A stretch of 37,485 bases of DNA from an uncultured bacterium (lineage in GTDB: Bacteria > Verrucomicrobiota > Kiritimatiellia > RFP12 > UBA1067), in assembly GCA_902802945.1 (NCBI GenBank), contig CADCOC010000023.1, positions 1 to 37,485 of the forward strand, written 5' to 3'. This document shows positions 7,313-14,915 of this stretch, piece by piece (positions within the stretch are counted from its first letter, which is position 1; every line of letters begins with the position of its first letter). The notes below the pieces were generated by a model that searched no databases, was not told where the DNA came from, and saw nothing but the letters and a program-made list of their open reading frames with translations. The position numbers and the translations under genes were made by a program.

Positions 7313-9130
7313 TCAGTTTGTGGTTTTGCTCGGCGTTGGGGCGTGCGTGGCTCGCCGTTCAACTTCTGAGGCGATACCGTCGGCTACGTCCTGCGCCGTA
7401 AACGAGAATTCCTTTTCAAGCTCGGCGACGGTTCCGTGTCCCACGAAACCGTCTGGCCAGCCGAACCGCGCATCCGCGCCGATCGCCTCGCCGAACCCGC
7501 CGGCAACCGCGCCGTTTTCAAGCGAGGCTACGAACGCACCCGCAGCGCGCTGGTGCGCGAGCAGTTCCGCGTCGAAAGGCTTGACGAACCGTGCGTCCAC
7601 CACTCCCGCTGCGACGCCTCTCGCGCCGAGAAGCTCTGCAGCCGCAAGCGCCTTTGGAACCTGGTCACCTAGCGCCCACAACTGCACGTGCGCTTCCGGC
7701 GCGGAAATCTGATGTGCCTTGCCCCAGGCGAGCGGACACGGCGAGGGCGGAACATCCGTCGGCGCACCACGCGGCCAACGGATTGCGACAGGTCCGCCGT
7801 AGGCGAACGCAGCGGCGAGCATTTCGCCGAGCGATGCGGCGTCGCGTGGCTGGAGTACGGACATGTTCGGCAGGCACCGCAGCATGGGGATGTCGAACAT
7901 CCCGTGGTGCGTGCGCCCGTCCGCGCCTACGCAGCCAGCCCGGTCTACGGCGAACACCACCGGCAGGTTCATGATGCACACGTCGTGCATGATCTGGTCG
8001 AACGCCCTCTGGAGGAAAGTTGAGTAGATGGCGACCACCGGCTTCTCTCCGGCCTTCGCGAGGCCAGCCGCGAACGTGACGGCACACGACTCGCTGATGC
8101 CCACGTCGTAGAAGCGTGTGGGGAATTCGCGCGCGAAGTTCACGAGTCCGGTGCCGTCCTTCATAGCTGCAACCACTGCGCACACGCGTTCGTCGCGCCG
8201 CGCTTCCTCGGTGAGTGCCGTGCTGAAGATCTCGCTCCATCCCGTCTTCTTCGGGGCGGACGGAGCCGCGTCGGGGTTCGCGATGTCGAACGGCCCCACC
8301 CCGTGCCAGCGCGACGGGTCGGACTCGGCGGGGGCAAAGCCCTTGCCTTTTTCCGTAATTACGTGTACGACCACGCCACGCTTGTATTCCTTTGCCACGG
8401 TCAGGGCGTCCTTGAGCGCGTTTGTGTCGTGTCCATCCACTGGCCCGACGTAGCGCAGGCCGAACTGCTCGAAGAACGTGTTGCCGAGCCAGATGGATTT
8501 TATCATCTGCTCGAGTCTGTGGTACGCTCCACGGAGGAAGGTTAGCTTAAGGCGGTGCCCCATCGCCTCCGCAGCGGCCTTCACGCGGTTGTAGCGTACG
8601 TTCGAGATGAGCCGGCCGAGGAATTTCGTCATCGCTCCGCGGCTGGGCGATATCGCCATCGCGTTGTCGTTCACTACGAGGATGAGCTTCTTCGTGACGG
8701 TTGCGCAGTTGTTCAGGGCCTCCAGCGTCTCCCCGTTTGCAAGCGAGGCATCCCCTACCACCGCGACGATGTGTTCGTCACTGTTCCGGGCGTCGCGTGC
8801 CGCAGCCATGCCAAGTGCGGCCGCGAGCGCATTGCCGGCGTGTCCCGCAACGAAGGCATCCGCCGCGCTCTCGTCTGGATTCACGAAAGGCGACTCCCCG
8901 CCGAACTGACGCAGCGTGGAGAAGGGTCTGCGCCGTTTCGTGAGCAGTTTCCAGGCGTAGGACTGGTGTCCGACATCCCAGAGAATGCGGTCGCGCTCCG
9001 GGTCGAACACGTCTACGAGCGCGCACGCGAGCTCCACGGCGCCGAGGGAGGACGCGAGGTGCCCGCCGTTCTTCGACACTACCTCGATGATCTCTTTGCG
9101 CAGGGCGTCAGGAGTGGGGCGCTCGCTCAT
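7313..9130 (-). CDS. dxs: 1-deoxy-D-xylulose-5-phosphate synthase
   Basis: A 605-residue TPP enzyme that condenses pyruvate and glyceraldehyde-3-phosphate in the first step of the MEP isoprenoid pathway. The N-terminus has GGHLASSLGAVELACAL and ILWDVGHQSYAWKLLT, followed by the TPP-binding stretch VVGDASLANGETLEALNN; DRAGCVGADGRTHHG lies in the pyrimidine-binding domain, and a transketolase C-terminal domain ends the protein. The TPP motif (GDASLANG) differs from the common GDGALTAG, so the branch is somewhat divergent. Length is close to the usual ~620. Its ATG overlaps the uppS stop as ATGA, which places two steps of isoprenoid and undecaprenyl synthesis in one operon. Confidence 0.93.
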   Translation of the reverse strand: MSERPTPDALRKEIIEVVSKNGGHLASSLGAVELACALVDVFDPERDRILWDVGHQSYAWKLLTKRRRPFSTLRQFGGESPFVNPDESAADAFVAGHAGNALAAALGMAAARDARNSDEHIVAVVGDASLANGETLEALNNCATVTKKLILVVNDNAMAISPSRGAMTKFLGRLISNVRYNRVKAAAEAMGHRLKLTFLRGAYHRLEQMIKSIWLGNTFFEQFGLRYVGPVDGHDTNALKDALTVAKEYKRGVVVHVITEKGKGFAPAESDPSRWHGVGPFDIANPDAAPSAPKKTGWSEIFSTALTEEARRDERVCAVVAAMKDGTGLVNFAREFPTRFYDVGISESCAVTFAAGLAKAGEKPVVAIYSTFLQRAFDQIMHDVCIMNLPVVFAVDRAGCVGADGRTHHGMFDIPMLRCLPNMSVLQPRDAASLGEMLAAAFAYGGPVAIRWPRGAPTDVPPSPCPLAWGKAHQISAPEAHVQLWALGDQVPKALAAAELLGARGVAAGVVDARFVKPFDAELLAHQRAAGAFVASLENGAVAGGFGEAIGADARFGWPDGFVGHGTVAELEKEFSFTAQDVADGIASEVERRATHAPTPSKTTN

Positions 9131-9831
9131 GCGTGGCCTCCCTTACGGCGGTCGCGCGCGGCGTATGCTGCGAGGGCCGCGTCGAAGTCCTCGCGCGAGA
9201 AGTCGGGCCACAGCGTGTCCGTGAAATAGAACTCTGAATAGGCGCACTCCCAGAGGAGGAAGTTTGAGATCCGCTGTTCGCCGCTCGTGCGGATGATGAG
9301 GTCGGGGTCTGGCAGGTCCGGCGCGTAGAGCCTGTTGCCCACAAGCGCCTCGTCCACATCTTCGGGGCGGATTTGCCCTGCGGCGGCTTCCGCCACCAGC
9401 TTGCGCGCCGCGTCCACGATCTCCGCGCGCCCGCCGTATGATACGGCAAGCACGAGTTGCTGCTCGAAGGAAGCGGTCTTCTCCTCAACCCGCGCGATGC
9501 TTGCGGCGAGCGCTGGGGGAAGGTCGCTGCGGCGACCGATCACGCGGAATCGCACGCCCTCGCGCATGAGCTTGCGCGTCTTCAGTCGGATGAAGGTGGA
9601 GAAAAGCTTCATGAGGCCGTTCACTTCCTCGGCCGGACGCCTCCAGTTCTCGGTGGAGAACGCATACACGGTGAGAATCTTCACGCCGGCGTCCCTGCAC
9701 CAGCCGAGCATGCGCTCAAGGGCGTCAACTCCGGCGCGGTGTCCGGCGAGACGCTTCTTGCCGCGCGCGAGCGCCCAGCGTCCGTTGCCGTCCATGATCA
9801 CGGCCACGTGGTTTGGGATTTTTGTGGTCAT
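9127..9831 (-). CDS. uppS: Isoprenyl transferase (undecaprenyl diphosphate synthase)
   Basis: A 234-residue cis-prenyltransferase that makes the C55 lipid carrier for cell-wall synthesis. The N-terminus reads HVAVIMDGNGRWA with the catalytic Asp at residue 14. It is followed by GHRAGVDALERML, the FSTENWRRP motif, and near the C-terminus the LIIRTSGEQRISNFLLWE signature, ending with the FTDTLWPDF block. Length is normal. The start has a strong Shine-Dalgarno (AGGGGGAG) and overlaps the stop of a 33-codon upstream ORF by ATGA. The stop overlaps dxs by 4 nt. Confidence 0.95.
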   Translation of the reverse strand: MTTKIPNHVAVIMDGNGRWALARGKKRLAGHRAGVDALERMLGWCRDAGVKILTVYAFSTENWRRPAEEVNGLMKLFSTFIRLKTRKLMREGVRFRVIGRRSDLPPALAASIARVEEKTASFEQQLVLAVSYGGRAEIVDAARKLVAEAAAGQIRPEDVDEALVGNRLYAPDLPDPDLIIRTSGEQRISNFLLWECAYSEFYFTDTLWPDFSREDFDAALAAYAARDRRKGGHA

Positions 9832-9929
9832 CTAACTCCCCCTATTTGCGCCGGGAATACCTTTTCACCGCCTGCGGCAAACCGCCGCAGACGTTTGGCA
9901 ACGCTGAGTCTCTCGTCTAGTATTCGCAT
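9828..9929 (-). CDS. Candidate 33-residue small protein upstream of uppS
   Basis: On the minus strand ATG 9929 opens a 33-codon frame (MRILDERLSVAKRLRRFAAG...) that ends at a TGA overlapping the uppS ATG as ATGA. That is the same coupling used by the rest of this operon. A TGG-TAAACT promoter ends 11 nt before the ATG, so the predicted leader is only 3-4 nt. The peptide is basic and could form an amphipathic helix. A hairpin (CTGCGGC / GCCGCAG) lies within it. It could be a leader peptide that couples translation to uppS, or chance; I recognise no family. Confidence 0.35.
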   Translation of the reverse strand: MRILDERLSVAKRLRRFAAGGEKVFPAQIGGVR

Positions 9930-9940
9930 GAGCGCTTAAT

Positions 9941-9949
9941 AGTTTACCA
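9941..9949 (-). promoter_or_regulatory. Extended -10 promoter of the uppS-dxs-thrH operon
   Basis: On the minus strand TGG plus TAAACT (9946 to 9941). It is the same motif as at 232-240 and the only good candidate upstream of the operon. Confidence 0.45.
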
Positions 9950-9995
9950 TTTTTTTCCGCTGTCGGCAAAGTGAGCGGAACGCGACTGCACGGAA

Positions 9996-10023
9996 TTGAC
10001 AACGAAAATCAAATTGATATAAT
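9996..10023 (+). promoter_or_regulatory. Sigma70-type promoter of the heparinase-like gene
   Basis: A consensus TTGACA at 9996-10001 and TATAAT at 10018-10023 are separated by 16 bp. A Shine-Dalgarno (AGGAA) precedes the ATG at 10055. Confidence 0.8.
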
Positions 10024-10054
10024 GCTTTTTCGTCAACCAAATCAGGAAATAGAC

Positions 10055-12145
10055 ATGGCTACAAGAATAGCTTCATTCAACAAAGTGATGGCGTTTCGCC
10101 TTGTGATGGCGGCGGTAATGTGCGCCGCCGCAACATGCGTGGCCGCGACAAGCGCGGCCCTCCCGCGAGTGGGGTCACGGTCGGTCGGCCCGCGCACCAC
10201 GCCTGAGGAGTTCTTCACAAAACACCTTGATACGTCCATTCCCGCGCTGTCGTCCATTCCCGCGAAGATGGCCGCCGGCGACCTCGCCGGCGCGGAGAAG
10301 GTGTTTGCGGACCACGTGCGCGCCACGCTGCGGCACGACGTGCTCAACGCTGACTGGATCGGGCGGAAGTACACTGGCAAGGAACGGCGCGGGCTCAAGC
10401 GTCGGGCCGAGGAGATCATGGACTACAAACTCTCCTCCTGCGGCATGCCGCACCACTTCGCCGACCACAAGGTGGACTGGGAGAGCAATCCCACGTTCAA
10501 CAAGTACAAAGAATGGACGTGGCAGCTCTCGCGCCACCCGTTCTGGAGTACGCTCGCCGAATACTACACCGCCACCGGCGACGAGAGGGCTGTCACCGTG
10601 TGGGTCGACATGATATCCAGTTGGTTCGACCAGGCGCTCGTGCCGCTGAAGGCCAGCCCCGGTGCCACGCATTGCTGGCGCACGATCGAGGCGGGCATCC
10701 GCATGAGCGGCTGGAGCCGCCAGATAGCAGCCTTCGCTAAGTCGCCGCAGGTGACGGACGAGTTCCTTACGCGCTACTTCATCTCCATTTGGGAACACGG
10801 GTGGCGTCTGCGTAACAACTCCACACGCGGAAACTGGCTGCTCATGGAGTTGCACGGTCTCCTGCGCATCTCGCTCCTCTATCCGTTCCTGAACGACGCG
10901 CCGGAGTGGAAGGCGTACGCGCTCAAGATCCTGCAGGAGGAGTTTACGCGCCAAGTCTATCCAGACGGCTTCCAATACGAACTTTCCACCGGCTACCACG
11001 GTGTGGTCGTCTCCAACTACAAGGCCATCTCCGACCTTTACGAACTGCTCGGGCTCAAGCGTCCGGAGTTCATCCGCAAGGGACTTGAGAAGATGTTCGA
11101 GATGTATGTACGCCTTGCGACGCCGGAAGGGGGCACTCCGTCCCTCAACGATGGCTCGAACGCCCCCGTTGCGCGCTGGTGCCGCATGGCGTCGCGGTTC
11201 TACCCCGAACGCGCCGACTTCCGCTGGTTTGCGACGGGCGGCAGGGAGGGCGCACCGCCGGACTATCTCTCCACCGTGTTCCCGTGGGCCGGCGCGGTGG
11301 TGTTCCGATCGTCATGGGCGAAGGACGCCGTGTGGGGCTACATGGACGCTTCGCCGTTCGGGCGCGGACACCAGCACGAGGACAAGCTCAACTTCCTCCT
11401 CAACGCCTACGGCAAGGTGATGCTCACCGAGGGCGGCAACTACATGTACGACAGCTCCGAGTGCCGGAAGTACGTACTCTCCACGCGCGCGCACAACACC
11501 ATACGCATCGACGGCCTCGAGCAGAACCGCCGTCGTACCTATCGCTGGAAGGACGCGGACATCAACGTCAAGGCCGACGTTGAGTTCTCCACCTCGCCCG
11601 CGCGCGACGTTGCGCGTTCCGTCTACAAGGACGGCTATGGCCCGCAGCAGGAACTTGTGGTCCACCACCGCACCGTGCTCTTCCTGAAAGAGGAGCCGGG
11701 GCTTGCGCCGTTCTTCGTCGTCATCGACCGCCTTGCGGCGCCGGATGACCGTCCGCATACGTTTGAGATTATGTGGCACCTTGAGGAATGCAAGCTGGCA
11801 ATTGACGGACAGACCTTCACGGGCGACTTCGGGGACGGTATCGGGCTTGCTGCCGCGACGAGCGACGCGGTGGCGAAGATCACGGACATGAAAGGCCAGC
11901 ACAAGCCGTATTTCCAGGGTTGGATGCCCATCTGGGTAGGCGGACCGCACGAACACCGTCCGATTCCCACGCCCGTCGTTCAGGGCACGTTCACCGGTGC
12001 GAAGCGCATAGTGACCGTACTCTATCCCTATCGTAAAGGCAAGAACATGCTGAGTGGCGTCAAGGCCGATACCGACCAGCAGTCATCCTCCTTCACGCTC
12101 ATGCTCACCGATGGTACGGAGAGAATCATCAGAAACTCCCAGTAG
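10055..12145 (+). CDS. Secreted heparinase II/III-family protein (polysaccharide lyase-like)
   Basis: A 696-residue exported enzyme. I chose ATG 10055 because it lies downstream of the consensus promoter, has AGGAA in front and begins with a signal peptide (hydrophobic stretch VMAAVMCAAATCVAATSA). The first half is an alpha-toroid domain with PHHFADHKVDW, WRTIEAGIRM, RGNWLLMELHGL and STGYHGVVVSNYK, matching the heparinase II/III N-terminal family. The second half is a beta-sandwich with GRGHQHEDKLNFLLNAYGK and RAHNTIRIDG, typical of heparinase II/III-like domains. Known relatives cleave uronic-acid polysaccharides by beta-elimination; the substrate here is unknown. The signal-peptide end is encoded by a dispersed repeat (10141-10165). 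Confidence 0.85.
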   Translation: MATRIASFNKVMAFRLVMAAVMCAAATCVAATSAALPRVGSRSVGPRTTPEEFFTKHLDTSIPALSSIPAKMAAGDLAGAEKVFADHVRATLRHDVLNADWIGRKYTGKERRGLKRRAEEIMDYKLSSCGMPHHFADHKVDWESNPTFNKYKEWTWQLSRHPFWSTLAEYYTATGDERAVTVWVDMISSWFDQALVPLKASPGATHCWRTIEAGIRMSGWSRQIAAFAKSPQVTDEFLTRYFISIWEHGWRLRNNSTRGNWLLMELHGLLRISLLYPFLNDAPEWKAYALKILQEEFTRQVYPDGFQYELSTGYHGVVVSNYKAISDLYELLGLKRPEFIRKGLEKMFEMYVRLATPEGGTPSLNDGSNAPVARWCRMASRFYPERADFRWFATGGREGAPPDYLSTVFPWAGAVVFRSSWAKDAVWGYMDASPFGRGHQHEDKLNFLLNAYGKVMLTEGGNYMYDSSECRKYVLSTRAHNTIRIDGLEQNRRRTYRWKDADINVKADVEFSTSPARDVARSVYKDGYGPQQELVVHHRTVLFLKEEPGLAPFFVVIDRLAAPDDRPHTFEIMWHLEECKLAIDGQTFTGDFGDGIGLAAATSDAVAKITDMKGQHKPYFQGWMPIWVGGPHEHRPIPTPVVQGTFTGAKRIVTVLYPYRKGKNMLSGVKADTDQQSSSFTLMLTDGTERIIRNSQ
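10141..10165 (+). repeat. Structured dispersed repeat, copy 1 (in frame, signal-peptide region)
   Basis: Stem GGCCGCG / CGCGGCC with loop ACAAG, followed by CTCCCG. It encodes ATSAALP at the end of the signal peptide of the heparinase-like enzyme. Confidence 0.8.
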
Positions 12146-12213
12146 CGAAGGCAACTAAGAGAATTCACAATGAAGTTATAGGCGAGAGACAAGAGATAGT
12201 AGGAGACCAAATC

Positions 12214-12612
12214 ATGCCAGGCAAACCGAAAATATCTGGATCGGTGGTGGCGGGTTTCCCGTCGCCGGCCGAACAGTATCTGGAGCCGCCGCTTGACCTG
12301 AACGAACTTCTCGTGAAGCGTCCGGCAGCAACGTTTTTCGTTCGCGTCCAGGGCGATTCTATGATTGGCGCGGGCATCAACGACGGCGACCTGCTTGTCG
12401 TAGATCGCTCCCTCCGCCCGGCTTCTGGCGATGTTATCATCGCCAGCGTTGACGGTGATTTTACGGTCAAAACCTACCGCCGTGACAAGGACGGCGTCCG
12501 GCTCGAACCGGCAAATCCCAACTATCCCGTCATTCGCCTCAACCCTGGACAGGAACTCGACTACTTCGGCAAGGTGACGGCCTGCATACACAGATTCGCT
12601 GGGAAAAAATGA
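12214..12612 (+). CDS. umuD: UmuD-like S24 family self-cleaving protein
   Basis: A 132-residue protein of the LexA/UmuD family. In known relatives RecA-stimulated self-cleavage turns UmuD into the active UmuD' partner of the translesion polymerase. The Ala-Gly cleavage site is A13-G14 (VVAGFPSPAE). The catalytic serine is S49 in VQGDSMIGAG and the lysine is K86 in DFTVKTYRR. The spacing from cleavage site to serine (36) equals that of E. coli UmuD. A Shine-Dalgarno (AGGAG) precedes the ATG. The stop overlaps umuC by ATGA. I see no convincing LexA box in the ~70 bp upstream, so its damage regulation is unclear. Confidence 0.92.
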   Translation: MPGKPKISGSVVAGFPSPAEQYLEPPLDLNELLVKRPAATFFVRVQGDSMIGAGINDGDLLVVDRSLRPASGDVIIASVDGDFTVKTYRRDKDGVRLEPANPNYPVIRLNPGQELDYFGKVTACIHRFAGKK

Positions 12613-13871
12613 TTGGATTGGTGGACGGCAACAACTTCTTCGTGTCCTGCGAGCGCGTGTTCGACCGCCGCCTCGTGGGACGGCCGGTGGCCGTCCTCTC
12701 CAACAACGACGGCTGCTGCGTCTCGCGCTCAAACGAGTTCAAGGCGCTCGGCATCCCGATGGGTACGCCCTACTTCCAGCTGAAGGACCGCGAGGCTGCG
12801 GGCGAGCTGTTCTTTCGTTCGTCCAACTACGAGCTGTACGGCGATATGTCGCGGCGCATCATTTCGATCCTGCGCGAGGAGGCCGTGGAAGTAGAGCAGT
12901 ATTCCATCGACGAGGCGTTTATCTTCCCGCCCACGACCGCCGCTGCAGACTACGCCGCCTACGGTCGCCGCCTACGCGCCAAGATCTTCCGCTGGGTCGG
13001 CATCCCGTGCGGAATCGGCTTCGCGCCCACGAAGACGCTCGCGAAAATCGCGAACCACATCGGCAAGAAGAAACCCGATGGCGTGTTCCTCATGCCAGAC
13101 GATCCGACGGACATCCTCGCCGCCCTGCCCGTGCAGGAGGTGTGGGGCGTGGGGCGTCGTCTGCCCGCGAAGCTCCACGCCGTGCGGATCATCACCGCCC
13201 AGCAGCTCCGCGACGCCGACGACGACACGATCCGCTCCGTCGGCGGCGTGACGCTCCTGCGCACGGCGATGGAGCTGCGCGGCATCCCGTGCCACGAGGA
13301 ACGTGACTACGATGCGGATCCGGATTCGATTTCCTGCTCGCGCTCGTTCGGCGAGCCGGTCACCTCGGCGGAGGCGCTTGCGGAGTCCCTCGCCGCCTAC
13401 ACCGCGCAGGCAGCCGCCAAACTCCGCCGACACGGTCTTCTCGCGGCGGGGTGCAACATCTACGCACAGGTCTTCGCCTCGTGCGGAGGAGGCGATTTTC
13501 TGGGGCGCACAGTCGTGTTCCCCGCGCCTACGGACGCGACGAACGAGATGCTACGCGCCATCCGCGAGGAGGTGGACGCGCTCTACGTCGCGGGGACGCG
13601 CTACCGCAAGACGGGCATCGTGTTCTTCGGCCTTGAAAAGCCCGGCACGGCCCACCAGATGGATTTATTCGAAGATTCCCGTTCCCCATTCCCCGTTCCC
13701 CGTTCCCCATCACGCCTGTACGCCGCCGTGGACGCCCTCAACGCCCGCTACGGCAAGGGCAAGGTGTTCTCCGCCGCCCAGGGGCTGGGCGCGAAGTCGT
13801 GGCACATGAAGCGGCAGAAGCTTTCCCGCCGCCCAACGACGCGCTGGGACGAGCTGATGACAGTGAGATAG
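12609..13871 (+). CDS. umuC: UmuC-like Y-family DNA polymerase V catalytic subunit
   Basis: A 420-residue translesion polymerase. The palm begins MIGLVDGNNFFVSCERVF with the metal-binding Asp at residue 6. The second acidic pair is in YSIDEAF (D101, E102). Finger and palm motifs VLSNNDGCCVSRSNE and GIGFAPTKTLAKIANH follow, then a helix-hairpin-helix region and a little-finger domain, ending with a UmuC-type C-terminal tail. Length matches E. coli UmuC. Residues about 356-367 (SRSPFPVPRSPS) are encoded by a heptamer repeat and look like a loop insertion after the little finger. It is coupled to umuD by ATGA. Confidence 0.94.
   Translation: MIGLVDGNNFFVSCERVFDRRLVGRPVAVLSNNDGCCVSRSNEFKALGIPMGTPYFQLKDREAAGELFFRSSNYELYGDMSRRIISILREEAVEVEQYSIDEAFIFPPTTAAADYAAYGRRLRAKIFRWVGIPCGIGFAPTKTLAKIANHIGKKKPDGVFLMPDDPTDILAALPVQEVWGVGRRLPAKLHAVRIITAQQLRDADDDTIRSVGGVTLLRTAMELRGIPCHEERDYDADPDSISCSRSFGEPVTSAEALAESLAAYTAQAAAKLRRHGLLAAGCNIYAQVFASCGGGDFLGRTVVFPAPTDATNEMLRAIREEVDALYVAGTRYRKTGIVFFGLEKPGTAHQMDLFEDSRSPFPVPRSPSRLYAAVDALNARYGKGKVFSAAQGLGAKSWHMKRQKLSRRPTTRWDELMTVR
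13675..13710 (+). repeat. Heptamer repeat (reverse of GGGGAAY) inside umuC
   Basis: Units GTTCCCC, ATTCCCC, GTTCCCC and GTTCCCC, preceded by a partial unit. On the complementary strand the unit order AAC-AAC-AAT equals that at 776-803. It is read in frame. Confidence 0.85.
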
Positions 13872-13896
13872 GCGCGGCGCAGGACGACCGTTCCAC

Positions 13897-14769
13897 TCAT
13901 GCGCGGATGGCATCGACGAGAGCGGAGGCTGCAGGGGAGAGCGCGGCGTTCTTGCGCCAGGCGAGATAGACGTCGCTGACGAGCGCGGGCGCGAACGGGC
14001 GGAACACGACGCGCTCGGCGAACTCCTGCGGGATCATCCCGTCGATGCAGACCGCCGCGCCGAGTCCCGACTCGACGAAAACGGCCGCGTTGTAGATGAG
14101 GTTGTAGTTGGCGACCACATCCAGCTTCCCGAACGGACAGCCGAACCATCCGGCGAGAAACTCCTTTACCATGGCCTGACGCGAACAGATGAGCGGAATT
14201 CCTCTCGCGTCCTTAGGCGAGATGCGCTTCTTCGCGGCGAGCGGCAAATCCTTTCTGACGGCAAGCCCCCAATGGTGCGCGTAGGGGAGAGTCAGGTAGT
14301 CGAAGCCGTCGTAGCGTCCGGGGCCGACCAGCACGCCAAGGTCGAAGGTCCCCTCGCGCAGATGGGCGACGATGTCCTCGCCGTTGCCTGATGAGACGGA
14401 GAAGCAAAGTTTCGGGTTCGCGCGGTGAAGTTCTTCTGCGGCGCGGGCCACGAAGCGGAACGCAGGCGTCTCGCCCGCGCCGATGGAGACCGTGCCGACG
14501 ATTTCGTCCGTGTCAGACGCCTTGATCTCGGCCTCCACCCGCTCGGCAAGGTCCACGAGGTCGTCGGCGCGCTGCCTGAGTGCCAAGCCTTTCTCGGTCA
14601 GCGTGATTCCGCGTGCGTTGCGTTCGAGGAGCTTGTGCCCGAGTTCGTCCTCCAGCGCGGCGAGCTGCGTGGAGAGCGCGGGCTGCGAAACGTGCAGCCG
14701 TTCGGCAGCGCGGGTGATGTTCCCCTCGTCTGCCACGGCGAGAAAGTATCTGAGTATCCGTAAGTCCAT
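13897..14769 (-). CDS. LysR-family transcriptional regulator
   Basis: A 290-residue regulator. ATG 14769 gives MDLRILRYFLAVADEGNITRAAERLHVSQPALS, an N-terminal winged helix-turn-helix typical of LysR proteins, followed by a periplasmic-binding-protein-like effector domain (IVGTVSIGAGETPAFRFVA onward). A longer start at 14796 is possible, but 14769 lies exactly 7 nt after a TGG-TATATT -10 and matches the normal LysR N-terminus. It is divergent from the alpha/beta hydrolase gene at 14916, which it probably controls through the AT-rich 146-bp region between them. It ends 26 bp from the end of umuC, with which it converges. Confidence 0.9.
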   Translation of the reverse strand: MDLRILRYFLAVADEGNITRAAERLHVSQPALSTQLAALEDELGHKLLERNARGITLTEKGLALRQRADDLVDLAERVEAEIKASDTDEIVGTVSIGAGETPAFRFVARAAEELHRANPKLCFSVSSGNGEDIVAHLREGTFDLGVLVGPGRYDGFDYLTLPYAHHWGLAVRKDLPLAAKKRISPKDARGIPLICSRQAMVKEFLAGWFGCPFGKLDVVANYNLIYNAAVFVESGLGAAVCIDGMIPQEFAERVVFRPFAPALVSDVYLAWRKNAALSPAASALVDAIRA

Positions 14770-14776
14770 ACCGCAT

Positions 14777-14785
14777 AATATACCA
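14777..14785 (-). promoter_or_regulatory. Extended -10 promoter of the LysR gene, leaderless type
   Basis: On the minus strand TGG plus TATATT (14782 to 14777), then exactly 7 nt to the ATG at 14769. No Shine-Dalgarno fits. Confidence 0.5.
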
Positions 14786-14832
14786 CATTCAGGCATAAGT
14801 GTAAATTATGGAGTTTGATAAAAAATCCGTAT

Positions 14833-14861
14833 TTGTTATTTCACTCAGAACAGTTTATACT
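14833..14861 (+). promoter_or_regulatory. Promoter of the alpha/beta hydrolase gene
   Basis: TTGTTA at 14833-14838 and TATACT at 14856-14861 with a 17-bp spacer, in the AT-rich divergent region where a LysR protein would bind. Confidence 0.6.
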
Positions 14862-14915
14862 ATCTGAGTTTTCTTTTTCGCCTCAATAGGTCAACGACAA
14901 ACAAGGAGAATGAAG

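Noticed and set aside
9971..10054. Upstream extension of the heparinase-like gene to 9971
   Set aside because: It would place the consensus promoter inside the coding sequence and hide the signal peptide.
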